A stretch of DNA of 64,000 nt, from NCBI GenBank assembly GCA_008360975.2, contig CM039179.1:51194561-51258560 (forward strand), given 5' to 3'. This DNA is from Lichenostomus cassidix (lineage: Eukaryota; Chordata; Aves; Passeriformes; Meliphagidae). This document shows, in pieces, positions 48,028-61,797 of the stretch (position 1 is the stretch's first letter; the number at the start of each line of letters is the position of its first letter). The position numbers and the translations under genes are program-made. Below the pieces are notes generated by a model, which saw only the letters and a program-made list of their open reading frames with translations, was not told where the DNA came from and ran no database searches.

Positions 48028-51000
48028 GCAATTTTTCTTCTATGCTTTATTAGCTTAAAAAGGGAATACTGGCTCTATTTAAAATTGAATTCTATTATTA
48101 ATTCAGGAAAAAACAGAGGGAAGAAGAATTAGTATGGGGTGATTACAGAAGAGGAAGGAAGGTTACCTGTAAAACCCCACAGATTTAACTGAATGTAGTC
48201 CTACCATAAAGTATTGCAGGAAGTACAGGTTCTGTATGATGACAGGAGAGATATGACATGCAGACAGTTGAATGTTGACATGATTTGTCACAGAGATAGT
48301 GGAGGTGGTTTTTTGAATTGTTTCATTTCTGTTGAGGAGATGAAGTTTTCAAGTCTTTCATGTTAGAAATTATCATCTTTCAGAAGGCAGTCCAACCCTT
48401 CATAGTAATGGGATTTTTAATGGCTGACTGTGCCTTGAGTTTTCATTCCCAGCATTACCCATAATTCAAGGTAAAGCACAGATGTAGTTCCCAAACAACA
48501 TTCAGATGGATAAAGTCATTAAAATATTTTAGTAGCGTGCTTTCTCATTTTAACCTGTCCAGAATCCTTATAGGCTTTTATAATTGTTCATGCACATTTT
48601 GGGCCGCCATTGGTTAAGAAAGCAAGTAAGCTGTTTGCATATCTTAAAAAAGCAATGGAAGGTAATATAGAGAACATTATTTTAATATTGCTTTACATTT
48701 TTTAAAGCAACTAGACAGCACACTTAACTTTGTAAATGCTTATGTATTCTACATAGTCGCTAGTTAAAATAGTAAATATGATACCATTTTCCTGTAGAAA
48801 GCAATAGCACAAGTACATCATATTTTGCATGCTGTCGTGCTACCTAATCTATGAAAGTAAAAAACTGCTCACATTTATCCATGTTAATTACACACTGAAG
48901 CAACCTGGAATCTCATTCAGCTTTCTTTACCCCAAAGCACTACTTGCCACTGTTCTTTAGCATGAGATGTCAGAATTAAAGAATACAACCCTCTTTTATG
49001 TATTTTATAAACATTTTTTTCAACTAAAGGATGGAGGGAGAGCTTTGTTTCATGCACCCTCATTTAGGTGTTTGCACGTTTTAATCTTGAATAAAATTTC
49101 TGGGGTGATAGATTGGGAGCAATACTGGCTGCAGCGAGTGTAAGACAGTGCAGTTTGGAATGCTGAGAGAAGGGATCAGGCAAAAAGCAAGATCATAACC
49201 CTGCACTTTGAGACAAAAGTTTTCTCCAGTTCAGAGATTATTTTGCAAGTATTAGGGAGCAACAGAGGTTGGCTGCCCAAGAGAAGTTGAGTCAGAAACA
49301 CTGTGTGATAAAAAGGCAGATGGAAGAAGTGACGACACCCAGGAGGACCCAGGACGGGGAATGGAAAATCAGGGTCAGGATCAAAGCCAGGGAGAGCAGT
49401 CAAAGTCAAACATAGTTTAGTAGTCACTCAACTAGATTGTAGCTCTGCATGATCAATTAAAGACTGGTTGGAACCATTTTCGATGGTCATATTCTGTTTT
49501 GAGTTTGAACAGAAGAAAACCCTTTTCTCAGAACAATGGTTTATGGTGTCTGAACATAACTTTTATGATACTATAACAGTTAGGAGTTAGAAAACACATA
49601 AAACCATCTAGTAGCATGAAGGTGAGATTTTATCTCCAAGTTAATGAGAATAGAGATAAGACAACATTTTGTCATGATTATTTTCTGATTGTTTTGTGAT
49701 GACATTGTGTTGTAGGCAAGAGTTTCAGTCTGATGCAGGGAAAAAGTACTTTATATGCTGGAGCCATAAGACATGTCATTTTGGATGAAGGGTGCAGGTT
49801 TTTGTCTTCCCCAGCCACTGGTGACCACTCATTCAGTCTTTACCCTCAAGTCTGGATCTTGCTTGTAGCTGTGAATATTTCAAACTGCTTGTTTACTGAC
49901 AGGGTGCTGAAGGATGCTGAAATAATTGAAATGAACTTTGCTTTTTGGATCAACTGCTAAGGAGGCCAGATGTCATGAAAGTGACACTTTGGAAGCAGAG
50001 AAACCTTTTTTGAATACATATTAGAAGCCAGTATTGCTTATATAAGTGTAACTATAGTGTAGATTTTTTATATGACAATAACGAAAGAATAGTAATATTA
50101 CTTCAAAATCAGATATCTTTTGTATGTCTGTTTGTTTGTTTGTTTTACCAGCTTTGCTAGTGCTGTTTTCTCCGAAAAATGTGACATTCTATAGTATTTA
50201 TCATGCACTAAGTGTTCTCCTAGGAGAAAAGAAAAACAAACAAAATTGTATTTTATATTTTAATATGAGTTTTCTAATGTCTGTTTCTACTTTACAGATA
50301 TATCAAGATTAGATATTAACTGTTTAGTATTTCTTAAAATACAGAAATAAAGCTGGGCGGTTTTGTTTGGTTTTGTTTGTCAGCTAAAAGTAAAAGCTGA
50401 CATGTAGAAAAGAGGAAAAAGAGAGGGTTATACTAAACAGCAGATATTCCTGCTGTATTATTATTGCCTACTAAAAGGACAGATATTTTCCTTGTAAAAA
50501 CAAACAAACAAAAAGCAACATATGCAGTCAATATTACACACTAGCCTGATACCCTTTTTTGGTGTAGTTACTTTTGATTTAAGGAAAGCAAAAATTCAGT
50601 GTATCTTGCACAGTCTGCCTCTACTTTGGAAGCATGACAGGCTTCTGCTCTGGCTATAGGGTCTACAAAAGTGTTATGATAAATACAATAGAAGAAAGTT
50701 CTACAAAGAACATTCTGACTGTCATTAAACTAGATGATTAGCCCAAGCTCAGCTTAGATTCTAAAGTATTTAAACTCCCAAGGTCAGCTTTGTTCTTCCG
50801 TAAGTACAGGATCATGGCAAAGGAGAAAGCGTGATCCCATAAACACTTCCCAAAGTGGTCATTTATTCATTTATTTTATTTTAAACAGAAGTTCACTTGG
50901 AGATATTAAAAAAATCTAACTTGGAGGACTAAGTGTTCAGGTATAGCAAACAGTTCAGACTCCAACCTCAAAAAGCACATTTTGTGGGCTTATAGGCCCA

Positions 51001-53715
51001 AAAATAGGATATCCATCTTTGACCAGCATGAACTGTGTCACTGAAAAATCATAATAAAGGTAATTAACTACTACTTAGAGAGAATTGAAAAAAACTATTT
51101 CAACTTCCTCCTGTTCTTAATTACCCCTAGTCCAAGGTTAAAAGCAGAAATATTCAAATTAAATGGAAACTATTATCTCTTACAGTTAACTCCTATTAAG
51201 CTTTTGCAGAGCATATCAAGTAGCAATGTAATACCTCACTGTATATCATACCTTGTTCACTGAAGTTTTCCAGATGAGTAAATAACAGACAATAAGCCAC
51301 AATTAATGAACAGCTCATTTTGGCAATTTCATACACTGCTCAAACATGCAAGCTTTTGCAAAGAATAGAAAATAGTTTTGTGGTAAAATTTAGAGATTTG
51401 TAGGTGGGTAGAAGCTTTGCCAATATGTTAAAGTAGTTTAATACTGCTATTTTCAGATAAGCTCTTTACCTATATCTAAGCGATAAAGACAGTTATCTCA
51501 TCACTAATAAATGTAATTTTTTGCATTACATATACTTAAAGCAAAATTAGTGTAGCCAGACATTTTAATCCAGGAAAATTAAATGAGTAACTTTGTATGA
51601 TAAAAACAGAGAAATAACTGTGTCTCAAAAGGCAGAACAATTTTTAAAAATAATTTCATGGTATCCTGTCAAGGTAAGTAAATGTATTCTTAAATGTGCA
51701 TCAGTGTTGTACATCAAAGTCAGACTTAAGGAAAATTCATAACAGAGAAACAGATGGATAGTTTACATCCATCTTTTATTATTGCCTGGATTATGTGGAA
51801 AAACTGAGTTTCTTTAGAGAAATCAAATTCTATATTGCTCATAAATTCTCATTGATTACTGATGAGTGATTACTGTTATTCATGCCTCAACCTAGTAGTT
51901 TACTTTCAATCTGTTTTTGACAAGACTGCTATGTCTGCCGTGGGAGATAAAAGTTTTGAGATTTGTGTTCAACAGATCCTCTGAGGGGAGGATTGTGTCT
52001 TTTGGCACAACAGTTGAGAATTTGCACTGTAAATAGCAAATAATATTGGTCTTAACAGGATGTCTTCACACATTTTAAAGTTGGAGGAGAAATTATCAGC
52101 AGAATTTAATTGTATGATTCTCAGTACTTTACAGATCATGCTATTGCCAAAATTTGGTCAATACTAATGTTGCTCTATACAACTAAAGAGCTGAAAATAA
52201 TATTTAAAAATATCAGACACATTAGCATTAGAAATTGACACTAAAAATACAATATGCATTCATATTCTCATGTGGACTTTAATACATGCAGAATTAAAAT
52301 TAAAAGAAATCAGAGAAGGTATTTTCAGCTTAATGGCTCATTCTCTGGACAAGCCTTTATTTTCTAGAATAACAATACTACAAACAAATAAATCATCAGG
52401 GACATGAGCTGCCTGGTATTGTAATTTAATTGCTCTCCAAAAAGAATTAGCACTAACTTGTCTCAGGCCAAGAGTCTGTGCTTACTAGGTGCGCTCCAAA
52501 AAAATGACAGACATGCTAGTTTTGGGACATTTATCAATTTTTATGAGGCTAGTAATTTCTGATTTGAATATATCAGTGTTAATTTAATCACTCATATTTA
52601 CATGAAATTTATAAATTTTAATCAAACTATTTTATCTACAATAGAAAGGTAGAAAAACGCATGTACATAAAATTGTACACAGTGGAAAATAATACATTTA
52701 GATAGTTCAAACTGACTACTTGATAAACTAAAATTTAACAGTATCAGGTATGTCAACAGTATAAATGCATTTTCTCTTATGCAAAATTTAACTTTGAGGA
52801 ACTAATACAGATATAACAAGATAAGCATATGTAAAATAGGGATATTACTTTTCACCTATAAAAAAATCAGTTAACAGCTAATAGCTGGAGTATTATTCAC
52901 TGCACCACTTCAGATGATTCTTCTCCCTTGAGTTGTTTTGTTGGTTTGGGCTTTTTTGTTTGGTTGCTTGGCTGGGGTTTTTTCTGTATTCAGAAAAACA
53001 GAAATTAATATACAACATCTTATGAAAAATCACAAATTACTGTAGCCATGGTCACAGCATTACAACTCAACATTAGATAAGTGAAATTTGAAAAAACAAT
53101 ACCACATACACACACTCTGTATCTTTTCATTTACACTTTCAAAAATTAGGAAATCAATGCCATTTTAAAGTTTAGATATTTATACTACTGACTACTTCTA
53201 AGCCTAAAGTGGAAAGAATTCACCTCCATATTATCCATAATATCTGCTTATGGATGACAAACAATTACATCAATTTTGCCAAGTTTTAGGGAGAATGATT
53301 GCCTGACAGAGACTGATATTTGACATACAGACTTCTACAAACTTTCTCACTATTTTGGATTCAGGTAGTGTAAGAGCTGCATCAGGTTTGCCAGCCTTTG
53401 CATATTTTCATTACATATACCACAGTGCAATAGACCATAACATAATGCTTCTCATATGCCTTTCATTCCTTTATCTTATGTCTGTGTTGGCTTGTAAACC
53501 AAATTTCTGACAAAAAGAATAAGGATATTTATTTTTAAAATCTCTGTATTGTGATGTTAGAAGAAACACTGGGCATCACTGAAAGGATGCATTTTATCCT
53601 GCGTCGCACATATGTTGCTATTTTGTATTGAAGGAAGGGATTCATTTTCAGATGCATCCAAAAGCTCAGGCTTATCTGTTGATACTCAAAGTCCTCAAAA
53701 TATGAAAAACAATTA
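48028..53715. other. AT-rich desert, no gene recognised
   Basis: No gene or named repeat in 5.7 kb. Simple TTTG-type runs occur at 50126-50149, 50360-50380 and 52935-52985, and CAAA runs near 50495-50510. Confidence 0.65.
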
Positions 53716-53838
53716 GAGGAGAGTAGAGGGAGAGGGAGAGGGATAAGGGAGAGAGAGAGGGAGAGGGATAAGAGAGAGAGAAGAGAGGGAGAGGGAGAGG
53801 GAGAGGGAGAGGGAGAGGGAGAGGGAGAGGAGAGAGCA
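53716..53838. repeat. GGGAGA purine-strand minisatellite
   Basis: About 120 bp made almost only of G and A on the plus strand. The centre (about 53787-53831) is roughly 7.5 perfect GGGAGA units, and 'agagggataag' interruptions occur twice in the left half. The minus strand reads as an all-pyrimidine, proline/leucine-rich frame (53672-53869), a product of the repeat and not a gene. Confidence 0.95.
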
Positions 53839-55444
53839 GGGGGAAAAAAAAAGACTGAATATGGACCAAAGTACAGAATCTACTTAGGTACCTTGTCTTA
53901 TTGAAATAGCAGCTTGAGTTAATAGGCTATTTACTCAGCCCAAACATTGTTTCAGCTTCTTCTATGTTTATGTCACTATCAGCTTGTGCTACAGTTTACT
54001 TCTTCTTGGCATATAATTTCATTATTTCATTAAAAGCAAAAGCAGAAATTGTCTAGAATGTTATTAAAACTTGAATCACCATTTCTGTGATATTCTCTTT
54101 CCAATAAGACAGCAGTGTGTCTAGACAGTGTATTAGTGTAATTGTTTGGGGTATTAAATGCCATTTTCTAAGTTTTATTTCAGTGACTGTTTATATCAGT
54201 CTGGCATTTGATACAGAGGGGCAGCAGTGACATTTTAAGCAGAAGAGCCTGAATAGCATTTTCTTGGAGTTCAGAATTTTATTTTTCACCCAGGAGTTTC
54301 CAACACTGATATTTTTCTCCTAGACTTCGATTGCTTTTTGAAGAGACAATATAAAATATATTTTTCTCTACATACCACTGAATGCTAAAGTGGTAAAACC
54401 ACCCTACCTCAAGAAATATGGGTCTCATTCTACTGTAACTAGCTTGCCAAGATAGACAAAATAAAATGATTCTTGAATTGAAAAAAAAATATGTAAACTC
54501 AACATTAAATACTAAATCTGTTAATGCTCGATATCTATCCTATGCAGTATACACTGATGGTAAAAATCCAGGTGGCATTCAGTGCTGCCTTATTAAATCT
54601 CTAATGACTTTTCTAAATTTATTAATTCAGTAGCGCAGATGAAATATTAAAAAAAACTCAGCAAAAAAAGTTGTAGAGAAACTTAAATTATTTCCCTGAG
54701 TTCAATAAGGCTCATACAGTATTTACCACTGCTCAGAGTGACTACATTCTCTATATACAAACTCTTAAGGGAATGGAAAAGTAGAGATAGGTAAATATGG
54801 AACAATTCATCCCAGTGGGGATGGAGTGTTCATCCCATAAGGGAATTAGTACAGATTCAAAAGAAAATATTTTATTTTCAATAGACATAATAGTCAACTA
54901 TTTGATGGGACAGCTGAGCCAGGAAGTGAAGTATTGCTCCTAGAAGTGTAGATATTGCCTGTTCTGTGCCATAACTACTTTTTTGACTATGTGTCTGGGG
55001 ATATCGTCAAAGTAAAATTCATTGTTACTGTAACAAAAAGGACATAAAAAATGACCAGTAAGTATTGTTCAACTCCAGTGCTAGGTAGGAGAGTATTTCT
55101 AAAGGTATATTTCAATGCTGGTCCTGCCATAGGAGTATTTCCAGTCCACTTAGAATATGTTTTTCAAACATAAAATAATCTGTCTTTTTTGCTTTCATGG
55201 GGCATCTAGGCTATTGTAGTCATCAGAGTAGAGACAGCAAGGACTTAGGCAGTTTGAAGTATGTGTGGTAGTGTGTTCATATCCCTTGTTCTGTGCTTAT
55301 AACTATCCTTAGAGTGTGTCTCTTCTCAGTTTTTATTGGTGTGGTCCAAAGAGTAATGGAGTCTAAAAACACATTACAAACCAAGCTTTGCTGAAGCAGT
55401 AAGAAAGATGAGCAATAATATTCCCATACAGTAACAGAATTGTA
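53839..55444. other. AT-rich desert, no gene recognised
   Basis: AT-rich sequence with nothing recognised between the purine repeat and the next CR1. Confidence 0.6.
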
Positions 55445-56150
55445 GAATCATAGAATGGTTTTGTTTGGAAGGAGACCTTGAAAGACCACCTAGTTCTAAT
55501 CGCCCTGCCATGGATAGAGACACCTTCAATTAGACCAGGTTGATCGGAGCCCCACCCAGCCTGGCTTTGAACACCTCCAGGGTTGGGGCATCTTCAGCTT
55601 CCTTGGGAAACCTGTTCCAATGTCTTGCCACCCTCTCAGTAAAGATTTTTTTTCTAATATCTAATCCAAATCTACTATCTGTCAGTTTAAACACACCCAT
55701 TGCCCCTTTTCCTGTCACTTCATGTTATTGTAAATAGTCTTGTCACATCACTTCTGTAAGTTCCCTTCAGGTACTGGAAAGCTGCAACTAGGTTACCCCA
55801 AAGCCTTCTCTGTTCCAGGAGGAGCAATCCCAACTCTCAGCATTTTCTCACAAGAGAGGTGCTCCATCCCTCTGATCACAGTGGTGTCCCTCCTCTGGAC
55901 TTGCTCCAGCAGGTCCATGTTGTTCCAGTGCTTGGGACCCCAGATCTGGATGCAGAGTTCCAGGTGGGGTCTCACCAGAGCAGAGCAGAGCAGAGCAGAG
56001 CAGAGCAGAGCAGAGCAGAGCAGAGAGGGTCAGAATCCTCTCCCTAGCCCTGCTGCCCACACTGCATTGGAAGCAGCCCAGGACATGTTTGGCTTTCTGG
56101 GCTGTGAGTGCACAATGCTGCTGGCTCACGCGCAGCCCCTTGGCCTTTCA
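55445..56150 (-). mobile_element. CR1 LINE 3' fragment with expanded CAGAG tract
   Basis: A well-preserved CR1 3' region on the minus strand, ~0.7 kb. It opens with the tail 'tagaatcatagaatgg' and runs through 'accacctagttctaatcg', 'tgaacacctccagggttgg', 'tcctctggacttgctccagc' and 'ttccaggtggggtctcacc' to 'ctgctggctcacgcgcagcc'. The family normally has a few AGAGC-like units in this position; here they are expanded. The plus-strand frame 55740-56240 (166 codons) runs antisense through the element and gains its length from the stop-free pentanucleotide; it is not a gene. Confidence 0.94.
55976..56025. repeat. (CAGAG)10 pentanucleotide microsatellite
   Basis: Ten uninterrupted CAGAG units inside the CR1 copy, so probably variable in length between individuals. 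Confidence 0.96.
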
Positions 56151-57945
56151 GCGAGTCACACAGTGATTCACCTGATCATGGAAAGCAAACACAGGATGGT
56201 AGGTGACGTCATGGCTCTATCAGAATGGGCAGACACATAAAGTGTAGGTCATCCAACAGTAAAAGCCAAGAGCACAAATGCTTCTTGGATGTGGGTGAGT
56301 TGTGCTGTACCTTGAGTCCACCAAAGAGTAGTGCAGTCTGAGAAAAGCAGACCTTAGATGGCAGTAGCATGCCCTGCATGTCACCTGAGATGAGGTGGGC
56401 ACTATCCTGCCTACATGATGATATTGGTCAACGGGCAGGGTGTCAGTTACTTTGTCCCTCCTGGAAATTTCTGTGCCTCTGCTCCTGCAATTATTTGCTA
56501 GCTTTTCTTAAGCTAAATGAGTTAAGTTGGTAAGTTTCTACTGTTTAAACCCCTGAGGATAACTTGGCCTTTTTTATTGCATCAGGCTCAATTACTTACC
56601 TCTCTGCCTTTCCAGAGTGCAAAAAATAGGCTATCATATATAATAGGGAGAGAGAAAGTACAGTCTAGGCTGATTTGATAGCCTCTTTGTCTCTATACCA
56701 CTGCAGCAAAGCAGAGTATGTAAACACCAATTAAGGATTTTAGACAGATTATGGGAATTTTCAAAGTATTCAGCACTGACCTAATATGGGTTTTTTTTTT
56801 TTCCTAAAGCTGTCATTATATCGTCACAGAATTAGAACTGGACTTTCAGAATTAGTTTAGACCTGATTTGTTCTGATAAGCCTCGCCTCCAATATTTAAT
56901 AAATTTACCATGAGAAATGCCATCTAAGAGGATGAAATAGCTAGTTTACCTGAAGCTGCAGTCTCTGTGGATATATGCCATTAATCAAACTTCTTTCGCT
57001 GGTAGTCAAAAAAAATGCAGTTGGCATACCAAGAAATGTTAAACTTCTTGAATAATTTGAATAGAATAAATTTAAAATGAGGCAAACAAAGAAGTCTTAA
57101 AATCATGAGTAATATCATGTTACTTAAAAGGACTAAAGGGCAGTTATGAATTGAAATAGCTTCAGAGCTACCTAGTGGACTAGTCCTGAATTGTGAAGCT
57201 GATGTAATTTTCACAAAAAATAAACCAGTTTGGCTCTTTTTAAGCCCAAATATTATTTTAATAAAACATGTTAATATGAACCAGTTAATGCAAGAAGTCA
57301 GCTTTAGGGGCTGAAGACCATTTTTCTGGGGACATCATATCCCTTAATTATAGGCTTTACTACAGGTGTGTACAATTGTCATTCCTAAGACTTTTTAAGC
57401 TTTAGTAATTTGTCCCACTGCACCATTTTTTTTCTAAGACCTTATGGTGAGCTGACAGGCCAGTAACTAAGCCACACACTCATTTTCCCTGCTCCCAGTG
57501 GGATGGGGCAGAGAACAGGATGAACAAAAGCATGGAAACTTATGAATCAAGATACAGATTGTTTAATAAGTAAAGGAAAGAAAAAGAAGAAAAGATGAAG
57601 AAACCTGAGCCCCAAAATATGAAATGTTAGAAAGACAACTCCCACCAGCAGAATAAAATTCACTTTTCAAAAAAGTATAATTTAATTTTATTTTGGGCTT
57701 CATCTTGCATTTCTTTAGTGTTCTGGTTTCACTACCTAATATTTTTGAACCATATTTCAGCCTTCTTTGGATATCTCCCAGAGCAGAAAACTACAGAAAA
57801 ATAGATTCTTGTGAAGGAACAAAAGTGAATAAATGGTGCTAAAAAGTTAAACCAAAAACCCCCAAACTAAACTACTTTAAAAATACAGCAAACCAGCAGA
57901 AAGGGTAGTCTTACTAGCATTACACACTACCAGCAATTACCGTAC
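56151..57945. other. no gene recognised
   Basis: Mixed-composition sequence after the CR1 and then AT-rich DNA. No exon, RNA gene or named repeat was recognised. Confidence 0.6.
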
Positions 57946-58750
57946 TGTGGCAGCCTATGGCTGCAGGTTACAGTAGCTAAACGACCAGCCTCAGGAGGCA
58001 GTAGCAGCCTAAGCCGGTTGGGTTATGGAGACTGGAGGAGACAAACAGTGAGCCCCTGCAGCTGAAGAATTAAATATGCACCAACATCGAAGACCATTGG
58101 TCCTGCAGACTCCCCCGCCCCCTTTCCTTATATAGATTTGGTTCTGAAAGCTTCTCCTTTGTTCTCCTGAGTTTTGCATGTAATTGGCTCTTTCGAATTT
58201 TGTACCCTCCCCCCTTACAGGACTATTGGTTTGTACCCCTCTCCTTCTTCCCTCGGACTTCCCTGGTTGGCCCTTTGGGGCTAGCCACTCCCCGTCTCCC
58301 TCCCCTTATAATCCCCTGGCAATGGCTGTTTGGGGCTCCAAGCCCCCGGACTTTCAGCCATTCACCGTCCCTGTCCCTCTTCACTGTCCCTGAACCCTCA
58401 CCCGAAGACCCTCAATAAATTCCCTGGAAGACTGCAGACTGGGTGCTGCATATTTCTCCGTCGCTCCGCACTGTCAGGGCCCAAGAGCCATCTCCCCCTC
58501 TCGGTGCTGGCTGTGACGGCATGAGGGAAAAACCTCTTCCCTCTACCTTTTATCTCCTTCCCGTTGCCATCGTGCCATGCCTGCTGCTCACCAGGGGCCG
58601 TGCTCACCTTGGCGGGAACCATCCCCAATTGCAGGAGGTATCAGCCAGCAGCGCCGAAGCTGACCATCTGTAGCTGCACCTCTGCGCACCAGAGCAGGTG
58701 CTCTAGGTCGAGAGCAGGGCGGACTTTCCCGGGCAAGACGACTTTATACA
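57946..58750 (+). mobile_element. solo LTR, GC-rich family with TGTGG start
   Basis: A GC-rich, C-rich block on the plus strand starting TGTGGCAGCC. It has a TATA-like box (ttataat, 58306-58312) and AATAAA (58414-58419) about 100 bp later, then a U5-like region ('gactgggtgctgc', 'tttctccgtcgctcc'). The layout and the 'ctcaataaa..cc' region resemble the LTR at 31379. The end near 58750 (ttataca) is a guess. 'ccgtac' before the start and 'ccatac' at 58754-58759 differ at one base and are 3 bp out of place, so no duplication is claimed. Open frames of 62-76 codons inside are chance readings. Confidence 0.7.
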
Positions 58751-61267
58751 ATGCCATACCATATTCAGCTAAAAGAGAGGGTCTTGCTGCATAGTACTGC
58801 TAACAGCCCAAAGGTATCCAAAGCACTGCTTTGTGATGGGAGTCACCAGCTAAAAATATCTTAGTTTTGAAAATTTTTAAAAATATGTTATATACATATA
58901 TGTGTGTATAGATAGAAAAATGGCAGATATAAAAATAAAAAATATCACCTTTGATTTTTTCCTCACAGTTATATGAATTCTCCAGAAATTCTTTTTTTCC
59001 TGAAATTTGATACTTCTAGATACCTGAAGAATTCTTTTGCATTAGTCTTTCTTATTTTTATTTAGAAACTTTAAAGTCTACAGAGTATGCAACAGCAAAA
59101 AAGAATTCCCCAAACAGTATATTTTTAGTATGAAATATCCTACACAATTTTTCTGTGCAGCAATAGCACTTTTACAGAGCTATGCAAACTTTAAATCCCA
59201 AAAACATAAGCAGTAAAACGGCACTCTAAACTGCAATTTTAAGGAAAAGAAAACATAATTGTAAGGAAAAATGTTTAAACTGGTAACATTTGATGTAACT
59301 ATGAAAGAATTGATTGCTCAGAAAAAGTTACTTTGTAAGACTAACATAACTTGAAAACTTGTATGCATCCTGTAAAGAACACAGTATGGTACCTTGTATG
59401 GAATTGTGAAGCTCTGAGAAATTCTTTCATTTTGTACTTATAAAAGCTCTACTTCACTGCAATCTGTAAAGTTATTTTTTAACTGTATATTTATTTCAAA
59501 GTTCAAGCTGAACTGTTGGTCCTTGTGCATCTCAGCTGACCACAAAGAATGTGATTGATTCCTAACAACCAAAGGACAGTAACGTTACTTGTCCAGATGG
59601 TATTTATGGGCCATAAAATGAAGTCAAAGAAAAAGCTAAGGAAACTTAAATCACCATGGAGGGAAATATTGCAATATCTATGTTTAGTAAGACAAGTTTA
59701 CTGCAGTCAGGAGAGATGCAGGGGCATAGAACATCAGCTTTCATAACTTTCAGTGCTCTTGAAGCAAGACAATCACTGTTTTTAGGATGATGCATACAGT
59801 TTTGGAACTAAGCCAGACTTTTATACATATGTAGTTTAATAATGTTAAACTACAACTCCAAATTCTTTCTCTGAACTGATACTATTTGTAAAATTAGTCT
59901 AATAAAAATTTAAATTAAAACTTTGTTTTGATAGGTTTCCAAAAGGAATGAAATGTTAAACCTTCTGTGTGTTTAGTGTAAGGGTGTTAAAGAGTGTGTC
60001 AAACAATTAGAAGTTATATAATCTAATTTACAGCTAAGTCAGTTCTAAATTATCAGGGGATTTGTATGAATTTGTCTTTGGTTATTGCTAGTGTACAGTG
60101 TAGGGCTGAAATATCACAGCAGAATTGGGCTGTAGGTAGTGGTGTGGTACTTCTTTTTGTCTTATTGTTTACTAATTTGCAAGATAAGGATGGCAAAGTG
60201 GTTGCTACAAAAACAACTCAAAAATAAACCCTTCTTTTTAAACTAAGAATGGTAAAATTCATGAGAGCCAAGTAGATCAGTAAATGAAACCAAAGTCTTG
60301 AAAGAACTTGGGGATTTGCTCTAAGATAAACATATACATGTCCAAAAGTTTGGCAACCACAGTTGCCAGTATTTCATCATTATTTCTTGGAGTAAGAAAG
60401 AATGTTGAGAAAAAAAAATTAAAAAGTAATTTATGAAAAAATCATAATTTATGGAATTCACAAATACACAGTGAGTGTATGTGACTGTTATTGTGAATAA
60501 GTTTTTTTTTTTTTTTTCAAAATATCTTCCTAATTGTGCTTTACCCAGTGGAAACTTTGTCCCTAACAACTACTTAGCAACATCCCACAGGCTCCAAGGT
60601 CTGATTACTCAAGTGATGCCAGCTCAGCAGTCAAATGAGGTGAATTCAATCCTGGAATTCCTATCCTGTTTTTCTTAGAAGCTCTAAGGTTTCTTTCATT
60701 CTGTGCAGACTCACTGTGAAAAATGGTTTCCTTGAGAATACTTTTTGTGCCCTCTTTCACTCTTTCAGCTAGTGAGATCATCACTTTGCAGAGTTTGTCA
60801 AACTGACTGCAGCTCCCTGTAAAAGGTCAATGTCGCCATGTCCAGAGTAAATGAGATATTTCTTCTCCTTGTAATACCTGCTATTCTTTTTATAACATTG
60901 CACTGTAAGACTGCTGTCATCCATATTGAAACTTTGAAAGTCAAGGTTTCAGACCACAGCAGCAGTTTTTTTATGATCTGCAAGATCCTGTTGGATTTTG
61001 TATTCTTGTCCTACTTTTCATGTTTTAGTCTACAGCTACAATGTTTTTTTCATGCTCCTAGAAACTAATTTGGTGGAATCATTAGTTTTTACTAGTAGGA
61101 AAAAACAAATTATCTTTTTTTAAGCAACAGACATTCTGTCTAAATGGAAAATACATAGTATTTTAGTCAAGTTGGTTACTTTATATTGTATTCAGCTCTT
61201 TAAAGGCACATCTTACTTTCAGTTTGTGATTATACCAAAGGTGCAAATAGTGAACCATTGATTATCC
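58751..61267. other. AT-rich desert, no gene recognised
   Basis: AT-rich, with TA-rich runs near 58885-58915 and a poly-T run near 60502-60518. Nothing recognised. Confidence 0.65.
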
Positions 61268-61440
61268 CAAGTTAAAAGGGATCAAGGATTATTGAGCCCA
61301 ATTCCTGAATCCACACAGGGCAACCTAAAAATTATACCAAATATCTAATAGTGTTGTCCAAATGGTTATTGAACACTGACAAGCTTTGGGTGATGACCAC
61401 ACCCCTGAGAATCTTGTGCCTGACTACCCACCTAATAATG
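61268..61440 (-). mobile_element. old CR1 LINE 3' fragment
   Basis: A diverged CR1 3' region on the minus strand that has lost its terminal repeats. Recognisable parts are 'cccaattcctgaatccacac', 'agggcaacctaaaaatt', 'gttgtccaaatggttattga' and 'gacaagctttgggtgatgac'. It is much more decayed than the copies at 5793 or 55445, so from an earlier wave. Confidence 0.78.
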
Positions 61441-61797
61441 TAAATACTGTAAATTCCTCAAAGTGAATAGATAACTATATGTCCTCTAAAACCATCCATA
61501 GTCATTTGTAATGATTCAGTAATTACAAATATATATTGTATTAGACTATTTCCTTGCATTTAAGAATTGAGAAGAACCAATCCATGGTAACTCATGCTTC
61601 ACCATTTTAATGTGAATATTAATATTCTCTTAATATAGACTTTGTTCATTCAATAAGTCCTCCTTTTAGAATGTTTTTAGATAATATTGCAGAAAACAGA
61701 TAAGTGTTCTGGAGTTATAGTCCATGTTATAAATGCTGTGTGTTTTGTTTACTCTTCTATCAATAATATTATGTACAAAATATGGTTTTCAAAAGCC

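Noticed and set aside
53672..53869. Proline/leucine/serine-rich 65-codon frame
   Set aside because: It is the translation of the pyrimidine strand of the GGGAGA repeat.
55740..56240. 166-codon frame on the plus strand
   Set aside because: It runs antisense through a CR1 copy and owes its length to the stop-free CAGAG repeat.
57940..58759. Target duplication ccgtac/ccatac for the LTR at 57946
   Set aside because: One mismatch, and it would make the LTR end in ATG in place of CA.
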